Assembly: GCF_025717005.1 (NCBI RefSeq)
Contig: NZ_JAOVZU010000014.1
Coordinates: forward strand, 16,924 to 79,663
Source of the DNA: Actinotalea endophytica
GTDB taxonomy: Bacteria; Actinomycetota; Actinomycetes; Actinomycetales; Cellulomonadaceae
DNA: 62,740 nt
Reading direction: 5' to 3'
Shown here: piece by piece, positions 1 to 8,727 of the stretch
How the letters are laid out: each line of letters begins with the position of its first letter
Numbering within the stretch: the stretch's first letter is position 1
Program-made: the position numbers and the translations under genes
The notes under the pieces: model-generated
The model's database searches: none
The model's input: the letters and a program-made list of their open reading frames with translations, nothing else
Told to the model about the DNA's origin: nothing

Positions 1-66
1 CCCCCCCCCCCCCCCCCCCCCCCCCCGCCCGCCGCCGGGGCCCCGCCCCCCCCCCCCCCCCCCCCC
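1..66. repeat. Poly-C low-complexity tract
   Basis: Two runs of pure C (positions 1-26 and 46-66) flank a short GC-only segment; there is no A or T in the first 66 bases. By synteny the stretch should lie between enolase and the ftsB-like gene. Such a tract is either an unusual intergenic homopolymer or a sequencing or assembly artefact at a hard-to-read site. The sequence alone cannot decide. Confidence 0.7.
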
Positions 67-148
67 TCGTCGTTCCCGCGACGCCTCGACGGGAGGTGTC
101 CGGCGCGCCCGCCCGCGCGCCCGGGGATCCGGGTGGCACGATCAAGGG

Positions 149-802
149 GTGACCCGACGGCCGACGCTTCCGCACGCCCACGGGCCGGCAGGCGGACCGG
201 CCCAGCAGCGCCGTGACTCGTCCACGCGCCCGGCCCGCTCGAGCCGCGCGCCGCGTCGCGAGGAGCGCACCGGCGGCGTCGACCTCGCCCGGTTGCTCTC
301 GGTGCGTGCGCTGCTGCTCGGCGTCGTGGCGCTGATCGCGTTCGCCATGGTGTTCCCGACCGTGCGGGCCTACCTCGGGCAGCGCACCGAGCTCGACGCG
401 CTCGCCGCGGAGGTCGCCGCCGCCGAGGCGCGTGAGGAGCAGCTGAACGCCGACCTCGCCCGGTGGCAGACCGACGCGTACGTGATCGCGCAGGCCCGTG
501 AGCGGCTGTCCTACGTGATGCCGGGCGAGACCGCTTACCGCGTGATCGACCCGGAGGTCGTGCAGGAGGAGAGCCATGTCTCCTCGTCCGACCCGGACTC
601 CGAGACCGGCCTGGCCCTGCCGGTCGGCGGCTCCGCGGCGCCCTGGTACACGACGGTCTGGGAGTCGGTCCAGCTGGCCGGCGAGGCGCCGCTGCCCGGC
701 GGCGGGTCGGCCGGGACCGAGGCGTCGGACGGCGAGCTCGGCCCCGCGGAGGACCCCGCGACCGGCACCGCCGAGGACCCGGCCGACGAAGGCGACGGCT
801 GA
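149..802 (+). CDS. ftsB: FtsB/DivIC-type septum formation initiator
   Basis: Bitopic divisome protein that bridges FtsQ/DivIB and FtsL in the septal complex. The 217 residues consist of a basic, Pro/Arg-rich cytoplasmic tail (1-48), one transmembrane helix (about 53-71), a short coiled coil (about 77-106), and the family signature around YVMPGE (122-127), followed by an acidic disordered tail. The GTG at 149 has no spaced Shine-Dalgarno, but CACGAT lies exactly 6 bases upstream, a variant of the leaderless pattern seen elsewhere in the window. Its stop overlaps the next start by 1 base (TGATG), so translation is probably coupled to the DUF501 gene. The order with DUF501 and ppx matches Rv1024-Rv1026. 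The long N-terminal tail leaves some doubt about the exact start. Confidence 0.85.
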   Translation: MTRRPTLPHAHGPAGGPAQQRRDSSTRPARSSRAPRREERTGGVDLARLLSVRALLLGVVALIAFAMVFPTVRAYLGQRTELDALAAEVAAAEAREEQLNADLARWQTDAYVIAQARERLSYVMPGETAYRVIDPEVVQEESHVSSSDPDSETGLALPVGGSAAPWYTTVWESVQLAGEAPLPGGGSAGTEASDGELGPAEDPATGTAEDPADEGDG

Positions 803-1320
803 TGGCCGAGGAGCCGGCGGCGTACGGCCCGACCCCCGCGACCGAGGCGGACCTCGCGACGCTGGCCGCGCAGCTCGGCCGCGTGCCTCGGGGGGTGGTC
901 GACGTCGCCGCCCGGTGCGTGTGCGGCCGGCCCACCGTGGTGCGGACCGCGCCGCGGCTCGAGGACGGCACGCCGTTCCCGACGACCTACTACCTGACGC
1001 ACCCGGTCGCGGTGGCGGCCGTCTCGCGCCTCGAGGCCGGCGGCGCGATGAAGGAGATGAACGAACGGCTCGCGGCCGACCCGGAGCTGGCCGCCGCGCA
1101 CGCGCGGGCCCACGAGGACTACCTCGCCCGGCGGGCGGAGCTCGGTGACGTCCCGGAGATCGCCGGGGTGTCGGCGGGCGGCATGCCGACCCGGGTCAAG
1201 TGCCTGCACGTGCTCGTGGGCCATGCCCTCGCGGTCGGCCCGGGCGTCACGCCGCTGGGCGACGAGACCCTCACCCTGATCGAGCACGAGTGGTCGCCCC
1301 GGGTGTGCTGGTGCCCATGA
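802..1320 (+). CDS. DUF501 family protein
   Basis: A 172-residue soluble protein of the actinobacterial DUF501 family, whose biochemical function is not known to me. Cysteine motifs typical of the family are visible: CVCGRP near residue 33, a KCLH motif near 133 and the terminal CWCP, which could form a metal or redox site (inference). The ATG overlaps the ftsB-like stop by one base and the gene is followed by ppx, the conserved order of Rv1024-Rv1026 in M. tuberculosis, so cotranscription is likely. No signal peptide or membrane segment is seen. Confidence 0.85.
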   Translation: MAEEPAAYGPTPATEADLATLAAQLGRVPRGVVDVAARCVCGRPTVVRTAPRLEDGTPFPTTYYLTHPVAVAAVSRLEAGGAMKEMNERLAADPELAAAHARAHEDYLARRAELGDVPEIAGVSAGGMPTRVKCLHVLVGHALAVGPGVTPLGDETLTLIEHEWSPRVCWCP

Positions 1321-1399
1321 GCGTTCCCAGGAACGTCCCCGCGAACGGCCTCACGAACGCCGCGCGGACCGCGGGCGGTGCCGGGACGGGTGGCGCCCC

Positions 1400-2359
1400 G
1401 TGACGCGCGTGGCCGCTGTGGACTGCGGCACGAACTCGCTGCGCCTGCTGGTGGCGGACGTCGACCCGGCGAGCGGCCGGGTGGCCGACGTGGTGCGCCG
1501 CCAGGAGGTCGTGCGCCTGGGTGAGGGAGTGGACCGCACCGGACGGATCGCCCCGCAGGCCCTGGCCCGCACGCTCGAGGTGACCCGGCGCTACGCGGCC
1601 GAGGCCGCCGAGCTCGGCGTGACCGCGACCCGCTTCGCCGCGACGTCGGCGAGTCGTGACGCGAGCAACCGGGACGAGTTCGTCGCCGGCGTGCTGGACG
1701 CGATCGGGGTCGAGCCCGAGGTGCTCACCGGCGCCGAGGAGGCCGAGCTGTCGTTCCGCGGCGCGACGTCCGCGCTCGCCGGCCGGCACCCGGCGCCGTT
1801 CCTGGTCTGCGACCTCGGTGGTGGCTCGACCGAGCTCGTGCTCGGTGCGGGGTCGATGACCGCGGCGTTCTCGATGGACGTTGGGTCGGTGCGACTGCAC
1901 GAACGGCACGCCTTCGGCGACCCGCCGACCGCGGAGCAGGCCGCGGCAGCCTGCGCGGACATCGCCGAGGCCCTGGACGAGGCTGCGCTGCACGTGGCGC
2001 TCGGTGACGCCGCGACCCTGGTCGGCGTGGCGGGGACGGTGACCACGATCACCGCGCACGCGCTGCGCCTGGACCGCTACGACTCCGCCCGGGTGGACGG
2101 AGCCGTGCTCGGCGTCACGCAGACCCTCGAGGCGTGCCGCTCGCTGCTCGCCATGACGCGTGCCGAGCGTGCCGCGCTGCCGTACGTGCACCCCGGGAGG
2201 GTCGACGTGATCGGCGCCGGGGCGCTGGTCTGGGCGGACGTGGTCGCGCGGGTCCAGGACGAGGTGGCGTCGCACGGCGGTGAGCTGACCGGTGTCGTGA
2301 CCTCGGAGCGCGACATCCTCGACGGGCTCGCGATGAGCGCCGCCGGCGTGCAGGGCTAG
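1400..2359 (+). CDS. ppx: Ppx/GppA exopolyphosphatase
   Basis: Hydrolyses terminal phosphates of polyphosphate or the 5' phosphate of pppGpp; short actinobacterial form of 319 residues lacking the C-terminal HD domain of the E. coli enzymes. The ASKHA ATPase fold is marked by the N-terminal phosphate loop [10 protein letters not shown] (8-17), an SRDASNR motif (85-91), the catalytic region TGAEEAEL (110-117), DLGGGSTEL (138-146) and the adenosine-type motif VAGTVTT. The GTG at 1400 was chosen because it places the first strand at the normal position. It is the third gene of the ftsB-DUF501-ppx cluster. Its stop codon TAG is also the first part of the -10 element of the next gene. Polyphosphatase versus guanosine pentaphosphatase cannot be separated from sequence alone. 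Confidence 0.9.
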   Translation: MTRVAAVDCGTNSLRLLVADVDPASGRVADVVRRQEVVRLGEGVDRTGRIAPQALARTLEVTRRYAAEAAELGVTATRFAATSASRDASNRDEFVAGVLDAIGVEPEVLTGAEEAELSFRGATSALAGRHPAPFLVCDLGGGSTELVLGAGSMTAAFSMDVGSVRLHERHAFGDPPTAEQAAAACADIAEALDEAALHVALGDAATLVGVAGTVTTITAHALRLDRYDSARVDGAVLGVTQTLEACRSLLAMTRAERAALPYVHPGRVDVIGAGALVWADVVARVQDEVASHGGELTGVVTSERDILDGLAMSAAGVQG

Positions 2360-2362
2360 GGT
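2357..2362 (+). promoter_or_regulatory. -10 element TAGGGT, leaderless promoter of the NUDIX gene
   Basis: TAGGGT fits the actinobacterial TANNNT -10 and lies exactly 6 bases before the GTG at 2369, so the transcript would begin at or next to the start codon. The hexamer overlaps the TAG stop of ppx. No Shine-Dalgarno is present. Confidence 0.55.
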
Positions 2363-2368
2363 CGGGCC

Positions 2369-2848
2369 GTGCTCGAGGACCGCACCCTGCTGGTCGCCGC
2401 CGCCTACCTCGTGCTGCGTCGAGGCGACGAGGTGCTGCTCCAGCTGCGAGCCGGGACCGGGTACCGCGACGGCCACTGGGCGCTGCTCGCCGGGCACGTC
2501 GACCCGGGGGAGTCGGTGGTGGACGCCGTGGTGCGCGAGGCGCACGAGGAGGGCGGGGTCGACGTCGACCCGGCCGACCTCGTCCCGCTGACCGCGATGC
2601 ACCGCTTCGAGGCCGGCGGGCCGCCGGTGGAACAGCGGATCGACGTGTTCTTCGAGACCCGCCGCTGGACCGGCGAGCCTTCGGTCCGCGAGCCGCACCG
2701 GACGGCCGCGATGGACTGGTTCGCGCTCGACGCACTGCCGGAGCCGGTGGTCCCGCACGAGCTGCGGGTGCTCGAGGCGCTGAGGTCGGGTGGGCTGCCG
2801 GCCGTCCTGGTGCACCGCATGGACGCCGCGGGCGAGCGCTACTCGTGA
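2369..2848 (+). CDS. NUDIX hydrolase
   Basis: A 159-residue pyrophosphohydrolase that would cleave a nucleoside diphosphate linked to another moiety; the substrate is unknown. A perfect NUDIX box (G-x5-E-x7-REAHEEGGV) spans residues 45-67 and supplies the Mg-binding glutamates. The GTG start has no ribosome site but an upstream TAGGGT at leaderless spacing. The 3' end overlaps the following uracil-DNA glycosylase by 4 bases (GTGA), so the two are translationally coupled. A role in sanitising damaged nucleotides next to a repair glycosylase is attractive but is inference. Confidence 0.88.
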   Translation: MLEDRTLLVAAAYLVLRRGDEVLLQLRAGTGYRDGHWALLAGHVDPGESVVDAVVREAHEEGGVDVDPADLVPLTAMHRFEAGGPPVEQRIDVFFETRRWTGEPSVREPHRTAAMDWFALDALPEPVVPHELRVLEALRSGGLPAVLVHRMDAAGERYS

Positions 2849-3681
2849 CCCTGCCACACCCGCGCACCGGGCAGGTCTTCGAGTCGCCCGTCCCGCCAGG
2901 AGCCGGTTGGCCGGGCGACCCGGCGGACGCCGCGACGCCCGCCGCGGCGGGCCCGGCCGACGTCGTCGCGGTCGCCGCATCCGCGGACCTCGACGCGTTG
3001 CAGGCGGCGTCGAGCGTGTGCCGCGCGTGCCCGCGGCTGGTCGCGTGGCGCGAGGAGGTCGCCGTCACCAAGCGGCGGGCGTACCTGGGGGAGCCGTACT
3101 GGGGGCGGCCCGTGCCGTCGTTCGGAGACCCCGACGCCCGGGTGCTCGTGGTCGGGCTGGCGCCCGGTGCGCACGGCGCGAACCGCACGGGGCGGCTGTT
3201 CACCGGCGACCGGTCCGGCGACTGGATCACCGCCGCACTGCACCGGGCCGGGCTCGCGACCTCGCCCACCAGCACCGATGGGGCGGACGGGCTACGCCTG
3301 GTCGGCGCGCGGATGGTCGCGCCCGTGCGGTGCGTGCCGCCGGACAACGTGCCGACGACGGCCGAGCGGCACACCTGCGCACCTTGGCTGCGCCGCGAGC
3401 TCGAGCTGTTGCGGGGTGTGCGTTCGCTGCTCGCGCTGGGCGGGATCGGCTGGGCCGCGTCACTGGCCGCGGCGCGCGACGCGGGCTGGGTGGTGCCGCG
3501 GCCGGCCCCCCGGTTCGGCCACGGCGCGACCGCGACGCTGACCAGGCCGGACGGTGTCGCGGTGACCCTGGTGGGCTGCTACCACGTCTCGCAGCAGAAC
3601 ACCTCGACCGGGCGGCTGACCGCCGCGATGCTCGACGACGCGGTGGCGACGGCCGTGCTCGCCGCCGGTCCGCTCGCCTAG
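2845..3681 (+). CDS. Family 5 (UDGb-type) uracil-DNA glycosylase, 4Fe-4S
   Basis: Excises uracil and other deaminated bases from DNA in base-excision repair. Four cysteines in the spacing expected for a 4Fe-4S cluster are seen (C59, C62, C163, C178). Motif A reads [13 protein letters not shown] (104-116) followed by FTGD; the GLAPGxxGAN form without a catalytic Asp/Asn is characteristic of family 5 rather than family 4. The C-terminal HVSQQN corresponds to the HxS-type motif. The protein is 278 residues with a Pro/Ala-rich N-terminal extension of about 45 residues. The start GTG overlaps the NUDIX stop by 4 bases. It ends one base from the convergent diguanylate cyclase. Confidence 0.88.
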   Translation: MTLPHPRTGQVFESPVPPGAGWPGDPADAATPAAAGPADVVAVAASADLDALQAASSVCRACPRLVAWREEVAVTKRRAYLGEPYWGRPVPSFGDPDARVLVVGLAPGAHGANRTGRLFTGDRSGDWITAALHRAGLATSPTSTDGADGLRLVGARMVAPVRCVPPDNVPTTAERHTCAPWLRRELELLRGVRSLLALGGIGWAASLAAARDAGWVVPRPAPRFGHGATATLTRPDGVAVTLVGCYHVSQQNTSTGRLTAAMLDDAVATAVLAAGPLA

Positions 3682-3682
3682 G

Positions 3683-5263
3683 TCACTCCTCGGCGGCCGT
3701 GGCGCAGAAGCGGACCCGGCCCTTGCGCTGGCTCTTCTGCGCGATCAGCGCCTCGTCCGCGCGGCGCAGCATGAGGTCGAAGTCGTCGTGGCCGGCGGTG
3801 ACGCACAGCCCCGCGGAGGCGCCCAGACCGGTGAACTCGGGGTGGGCCCTGCGCAGGTTCGTGGTCACGCCGTCGACCACGCGTTGGGCCAGGCCGGAGG
3901 CGTCCTTCGCGTCGGCGACGGCGGAGACCACGACGAACTCGTCGCCGCCGAGCCGGCCCACGACGTCCCCCGGCCTCGTGAGCTCACGCAACGTGTCGCC
4001 GACGCCGCGCAGCGCCTCGTCGCCGACCGCGTGACCACGCGCGTCGTTGAGCGACTTGAAGTCGTCCAGGTCGATCACGAGGACGGCGGTCACCTGCCCG
4101 CGCCGCGCGGCGTCGGCCACGACGCGGGCACCGAGCTCGGCGAGGGCCCGCCGGTTGACGACGCCGGTGAGCGGGTCGAGCGTCGCGTCGTCCTGGAGCC
4201 GGCGCAGCGGGCGGGTGACCCGGAACATCACGACCGCGGCGAGCGCGAGCACGACGGCGCCGGCCAGCCAGACCAGGGTCATGGCGCGCTGCTGCTGGCG
4301 CACCGCCTCGGTGAAGTCGCTCTGCGGCGCCCGGATCACGGCCGACCAGCCGAGCCCGTTGTCCGCAGGGAAGTCCGTGCGCCGCACGAGCTGGCGCTCG
4401 CCGTCCATCACCGTGACAGTGACCGCGACGCCGGACGACGCCTCGACGAGCGTGTCGATGCCGAGCTCGCTGGTCGTGAGCAGGCGCAGCGAGCCGTCCT
4501 CGTCGACGGTCGACTGCTCGGTGTAGCGCGACGGCGCGGCCACGACGGTGTCCCCGGAGACGATGAATGCCTCCCCGTTCGCGGACACCGCGAGCTCGTC
4601 GATGAACTGGGTGAGCCCGCTGAGCTCGACGTCCACCCCGACCACGGCGTCGACCGCGCCGTCGGCGCCCACCACGGCGCGGCTCGCGGTCACGCCGGGG
4701 TGGCCCGAGGTGAAGAACACGTAGGGGTCGGTCCAGGTGACGTCGTCCGACTCGACCGCCTTGCCGTACCAGGGTCGTTCCCGGGGGTCGTACTCGTCCT
4801 GCGGGGTGTCCACCGAGAGCACGTCGAAGTCGCTGTCGAGCTCGGTGACCACGACGCTGCGGGTCGGCTGCGTGGTGATCCGCTTGGTCCGGTACCCGTC
4901 GCCGTCGCGCGTGACGAACACGAACGCACCGTCCGGGTAGCCGACGAAGATGCCGGTGGTCTGCGGCATCACCGCGAGCTGCGTGTACAGGTAGCGCTCG
5001 AGGCCGGGTGCGGCGAGGTCGAGCAGGTCTCCGGCGATCAGCCGCGCGGTCACCTCGACGGACTGCTCGGCGGGGTCGAGGTGCCGCAGCACCGACTCGA
5101 CCGTGGTCTCACCCTCCCGGTCGATCGCGTCCGCGGCCACGTCGAGCGCCGTGCGCTCCGCCGCCGAGCCGGTGATGCCGGCGGCGACGAGCTGGACGAG
5201 GAGCATGAGCGCGACCGACGCGCCGATGACGACCCAGCGCAGCCGCGAGCGCTGCAAGGACAT
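3683..5263 (-). CDS. Membrane diguanylate cyclase (dCACHE-GGDEF)
   Basis: Synthesises cyclic di-GMP from two GTP in response to a periplasmic signal. The 526 residues show an N-terminal membrane helix (about 12-32), a large extracytoplasmic dCACHE-like sensor (about 40-315), a second helix (about 325-345), a very short juxtamembrane linker rather than a full HAMP, and a C-terminal GGDEF domain. The active-site GGDEF is intact and preceded at five residues by RPGD, the allosteric inhibitory I-site. The ATG at 5263 was chosen over upstream in-frame starts because GGGGAG sits 5 bases before it and the hydrophobic helix follows directly. A candidate -10 TACTTT lies at 5331-5326. No EAL or HD-GYP partner lies in the window. 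Confidence 0.9.
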   Translation of the reverse strand: MSLQRSRLRWVVIGASVALMLLVQLVAAGITGSAAERTALDVAADAIDREGETTVESVLRHLDPAEQSVEVTARLIAGDLLDLAAPGLERYLYTQLAVMPQTTGIFVGYPDGAFVFVTRDGDGYRTKRITTQPTRSVVVTELDSDFDVLSVDTPQDEYDPRERPWYGKAVESDDVTWTDPYVFFTSGHPGVTASRAVVGADGAVDAVVGVDVELSGLTQFIDELAVSANGEAFIVSGDTVVAAPSRYTEQSTVDEDGSLRLLTTSELGIDTLVEASSGVAVTVTVMDGERQLVRRTDFPADNGLGWSAVIRAPQSDFTEAVRQQQRAMTLVWLAGAVVLALAAVVMFRVTRPLRRLQDDATLDPLTGVVNRRALAELGARVVADAARRGQVTAVLVIDLDDFKSLNDARGHAVGDEALRGVGDTLRELTRPGDVVGRLGGDEFVVVSAVADAKDASGLAQRVVDGVTTNLRRAHPEFTGLGASAGLCVTAGHDDFDLMLRRADEALIAQKSQRKGRVRFCATAAEE

Positions 5264-5445
5264 CGAGTCTCCCCGTCGAGGTGGGTGTGGAGGGCCGAGC
5301 CTCTGAGGCGTGGGCGGCCGGGCCAAAAGTACCGGGTCGTAACCCTCCGTGGTGTGATCTGCGGCACACTTCGACCCGGTCGCCGGGTGCGCGTGACACC
5401 GGCAGTCGATCGCCTCCCCACGTGGTGCCTGTGCGCGGACCGCCA

Positions 5446-5451
5446 TACCGT
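5446..5451 (+). promoter_or_regulatory. -10 element TACCGT, leaderless promoter of ndh
   Basis: TACCGT is followed by 6 bases and the ATG at 5458; there is no Shine-Dalgarno. It lies in the 194-bp divergent region shared with the diguanylate cyclase. Confidence 0.5.
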
Positions 5452-5457
5452 GGCGTC

Positions 5458-6927
5458 ATGACGACCCCAGCTGAGGCGGCAGCGGCTACGAAACCGCGCA
5501 AGGTTCCCCGGGTGCTGATCCTGGGCGGCGGCACCGTCGGGCTGTACACGGCGCGCCGGCTGCGCAAGCGGCTCGGCCGGCGCGAGGCGGCGATCGTCGT
5601 GGTCGACCCGAGGCCGTACATGACGTACGCCCCGTTCCTCCCCGAGGTCGCGGCCGGGTCCATCGACCCGCGGCACGTGGTGGCTCCCCACCGGTTCGCG
5701 CTGCCGGGCATCGACTCGCTGCAGGGCAAGGTCAGCCGGATCGTGCACGCGGAGCGCAAGGTCGAGGTCACACCGGAGGAGGGTGACCCGTACTGGGTGA
5801 CCTACGACCACCTCGTCGTCGGCCTCGGCGCGGTCGCGCGCACGCTGCCGATCCCGGGTCTTGCGGAGGTCGGGGTCGGCTTCAAGAACGTCGAGGAGGC
5901 CATCGCGCTGCGCAACCACGTGCTCGGCCGGATCGATCTCGCGGCGAGCACGTGGGACCCGGAGCTGCGCGAGCGGATGCTCACGTTCACGTTCGTCGGT
6001 GGCGGGTTCGCGGGCATCGAGGCGCTCGCCGAGCTCGAGGACATGGCGCGGGACGCGGTCGAGGGCTACGAGACGATCAGCCCCGAGGACCTGCACTTCG
6101 TGCTGGTCGAGGCGAGCCCGCGGATCCTGCCGGAGGTCAGCGCCGAGCTGGGCGGCTACACGCTGGACCAGCTGCGCAAGCGGAACATCGACATCCACCT
6201 GTCGACGTTCCTGAAGTCCTGCGTGGACCGCCACGTGGTGCTCTCCGACGGCACCGAGTACGACTCGGAGACCGTGGTCTGGACCGCAGGGGTGAAGGCG
6301 AACCCGGTGCTCGCGGACTCGGACCTGCCGCTGGACCAGCTCGGCCGGGTGCGCTGCTCGGCGACGCTGCAGGTGGCCGACGAAGACGGGACCGTGGTCG
6401 AAGGGGCCTGGGCCGCGGGGGACTGTGCGGCGGTTCCGGACCTGCTGAACCCGGGGCAGTTCTGCCCGCCGAACGCGCAGCACGCGCTGCGCGAGGCCAA
6501 GGTGCTCGGCGACAACATGGCTGCCTACCTGCGCTCGGCCCCGGTGCACGAGTACAAGCACTCGAACGTCGGCACGGTCGCCTCGCTCGGCATGCACCAG
6601 GGCGTCGCGCAGATGTTCGGCCGGTTCAAGGTCCGCGGACTGCTCGCCTGGTTCCTGCACCGCACGTACCACCTCTATGCGATGCCGACCCTGAACCGGA
6701 AGTTCCGGATCGCCTCGGGGTGGACCGCGACCCTGCTGTTCCGTCGCGAGGTCGTCGCGCTCGGGACGCTGCACGACCCCCGGGCCGAGTTCCGGGCCGC
6801 GGCGGTGCCGCCGACGAAGCCGGGTTCGGCTGGCGCCGCGAAGGACGCTGCGAAGGACGCCGCGAAGGACGCGGCCGATCCCGAGGTGGCGGCCGAGGCG
6901 CAGCGCGAGGCCACCGAGGAGGAGTGA
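5458..6927 (+). CDS. ndh: Type II NADH dehydrogenase (NDH-2)
   Basis: Single-subunit, non-proton-pumping NADH:menaquinone oxidoreductase at the inner face of the membrane. Two Rossmann dinucleotide folds are visible: ILGGGTVGLYTA near residues 21-32 for FAD and FVGGGFAGIEAL near 180-191 for NADH, with the FAD-closing motif WAAGDCAA near 319. The C-terminus carries amphipathic/hydrophobic helices expected for membrane attachment, then a low-complexity tail built on AAKDA units that arises from a 12-bp tandem repeat at about 6838-6875. Length is 489 residues, slightly long because of that tail. The ATG at 5458 was preferred because the more upstream in-frame sequence does not resemble the family and a leaderless -10 sits 6 bases away. 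Confidence 0.9.
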   Translation: MTTPAEAAAATKPRKVPRVLILGGGTVGLYTARRLRKRLGRREAAIVVVDPRPYMTYAPFLPEVAAGSIDPRHVVAPHRFALPGIDSLQGKVSRIVHAERKVEVTPEEGDPYWVTYDHLVVGLGAVARTLPIPGLAEVGVGFKNVEEAIALRNHVLGRIDLAASTWDPELRERMLTFTFVGGGFAGIEALAELEDMARDAVEGYETISPEDLHFVLVEASPRILPEVSAELGGYTLDQLRKRNIDIHLSTFLKSCVDRHVVLSDGTEYDSETVVWTAGVKANPVLADSDLPLDQLGRVRCSATLQVADEDGTVVEGAWAAGDCAAVPDLLNPGQFCPPNAQHALREAKVLGDNMAAYLRSAPVHEYKHSNVGTVASLGMHQGVAQMFGRFKVRGLLAWFLHRTYHLYAMPTLNRKFRIASGWTATLLFRREVVALGTLHDPRAEFRAAAVPPTKPGSAGAAKDAAKDAAKDAADPEVAAEAQREATEEE

Positions 6928-6982
6928 GGAACGGGGGCGGCATCGCTGGCAGGATGCTGCTGGGTCGTCGCGACCCCTCAGC

Positions 6983-7056
6983 GCCCCCGTAGCCCAACTG
7001 GCAGAGGCAGCCGGCTTAAACCCGGCCCAGTGCAGGTTCGAGCCCTGCCGGGGGCA
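6983..7056 (+). tRNA. tRNA-Leu (anticodon UAA), class I form
   Basis: A complete cloverleaf of 74 nt: acceptor stem GCCCCCG/CGGGGGC (6983-6989 with 7049-7055), D-arm with GG in the loop, anticodon stem GCCGG/CCGGC with the 7-base loop CTTAAAC, a 5-nt variable loop, and T-arm GCAGG-TTCGAGC-CCTGC. Anticodon TAA is at 7017-7019, reading UUA leucine codons. The discriminator base is A, as in leucine tRNAs; CCA is not encoded. Bacterial tRNA-Leu normally has a long variable arm (class II, over 80 nt), so a 74-nt class I fold with this anticodon is unusual. A 6-bp hairpin at 6964-6978 lies just upstream. Confidence 0.9.
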
Positions 7057-7097
7057 CTGCGAGTCCGAGGGGGCGACCCGGGTGGGGAGGAGTGCGC

Positions 7098-8597
7098 GTG
7101 ACCACGACCGCGGTGGAGCGTGAGGTCAAGCTGGACGTCGACGCCGACTTCACGGTCCCGGACCTCACAGAGGTACCGGGCGTGGACCACGTCGAGGACG
7201 GGGGCGAGCACGAGCTCGTCGCGACCTACCACGACACCGCTGACCACCGGCTTCTCGCGGCCCGCGCGACGTTGCGCCGCAGGACCGGCGGTCACGACGC
7301 CGGGTGGCACCTGAAGCTGCCGGCCGGTCCCGACGGCGCACGCCTCGAGGTTCGGCGCGAGCACCCCCGGCCCCCGCACGCGGTGCCGACCGCGCTCGCG
7401 GACGCGGTCACGGCGCGCACGCGCGGCGCGGCGCTCGAGCCGGTGATGGAGCTCGTCACCATCCGCCACGTGCGCAACCTGGTCGCGGCGGACGGCACGG
7501 TGCTGGCCGAGCTCGCGGACGACCGGGTCACCGCGCAGGCGCCCGGCGGCCCGGCGCAGTCGTGGCGCGAGGTCGAGGTCGAGCTCGTGGCGGGTGGACC
7601 GGAGCTGCTCGAGGCTGCGGTCCATGTGCTCCTGGACGCCGGGGCACGACCGGCCGGTGGCCCGTCGAAGCTCGGGCGCGCGCTCGGCACGCCCGCAGCG
7701 GTCCGTCCGCCGGTGCGGCGGCCGCGCAAGCTTCCCGGTCTGGTCCTCACCTACCTGCGCGCTCAGGTGGATGCGCTGGTCGACGCCGACGCGCGGGTGC
7801 GGCTCGACCAGCCCGAGGGGGTCCACGACCTCCGGGTGGCGACGCGCCGCCTGCGCAGCACGCTCGCGACGCATCGGCGCCTGCTCGAGCCGGCTCTCGT
7901 GACGCACCTGCGCGACGAGCTGCGGCACCTGGCGACGGAGGCGTCCGCGGCGCGGGACGCGGAGGTGCTGCTCGAGCGCCTGCCTACCGAGCTCGCCGCG
8001 CTGCCGACTGACCTCCGCAGCCGGGCCAGCGAGCGCCAGACGATTGAGGAGCTCACCGCCGACCTCGCGGCGGCCCGTGCTGCGCTGCTCGCCGAGCTCG
8101 GGTCGCCGCGGTACCTCGCGCTGCTCGAGGACCTTGAGGCGCTGGTTGCAGGCGGGTCGCTGCCGCCGCGGGTGACCGACGGGAAGCCGAGGCGCGGCGT
8201 CCGCGCCTCGGTCCGGCACGACCTGCGCCGGGTACGCCGGTCGTTGCGTGCGGCGCGTGCGGCTCGCGGCACGCCCGAGGCTGCGGCGGCGTTGCACGCC
8301 GTGCGCAAGGCCGCCAAGCGCGCCCGCTACGCCACGGAGGTCGTCGTTCCTCGTGCTGGGGAGCGCGCCCACGTCGTGGTGGCGGATCTCACCCAGGTAC
8401 AGGACCTGCTCGGCGCGCACCAGGACGACGTGGTCGCGCAGGCGCGGTTGCGCGCGCTGGCCGAGTCGGCGCTCGCGGCCGGGGCCCCGGCCTTCTCGCT
8501 CGGTGCGCTGCACGAGCGGCTCGCGTCGTCCGAGGAGGTTGCGAGGCGTGAGGCGCGACGTCTGGTCCGCCATGCGTGGCGTCGCTGGGCGGACTGA
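7098..8597 (+). CDS. CYTH and CHAD domain protein
   Basis: The N-terminal CYTH (triphosphate tunnel) domain begins with the ExExK signature EREVK at about residues 7-11 and would bind or hydrolyse inorganic triphosphate or a related polyanion. The C-terminal CHAD domain (about 215-499) is an alpha-helical, His/Arg-rich module known to bind polyphosphate, with conserved helices such as HDLRVATRRLR and ALHAVRKAAKRARY. The GTG at 7098 was chosen over 7092 because GGGGAGG ends 7 bases before it. The gene is downstream of the tRNA and upstream of the Bax inhibitor-like gene. With ppx in the same region it suggests polyphosphate metabolism, which is inference. Confidence 0.88.
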   Translation: MTTTAVEREVKLDVDADFTVPDLTEVPGVDHVEDGGEHELVATYHDTADHRLLAARATLRRRTGGHDAGWHLKLPAGPDGARLEVRREHPRPPHAVPTALADAVTARTRGAALEPVMELVTIRHVRNLVAADGTVLAELADDRVTAQAPGGPAQSWREVEVELVAGGPELLEAAVHVLLDAGARPAGGPSKLGRALGTPAAVRPPVRRPRKLPGLVLTYLRAQVDALVDADARVRLDQPEGVHDLRVATRRLRSTLATHRRLLEPALVTHLRDELRHLATEASAARDAEVLLERLPTELAALPTDLRSRASERQTIEELTADLAAARAALLAELGSPRYLALLEDLEALVAGGSLPPRVTDGKPRRGVRASVRHDLRRVRRSLRAARAARGTPEAAAALHAVRKAAKRARYATEVVVPRAGERAHVVVADLTQVQDLLGAHQDDVVAQARLRALAESALAAGAPAFSLGALHERLASSEEVARREARRLVRHAWRRWAD

Positions 8598-8727
8598 GCG
8601 GGGCGCCGCCCGGGCCCGTCGCGAGGCGCGGCACCCGACGCCCGGGAACGAACTTGGGCATACGTACGTTGACCAGGGCAGGATGGGCGCAGACCCGCGC
8701 GCGCCCGCGCGCAGACCAGGAGGAACA

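Noticed and set aside
3788-5461. 557-residue plus-strand ORF
   Set aside because: Antisense to the diguanylate cyclase, His/Arg/Gly-biased and without domain features.
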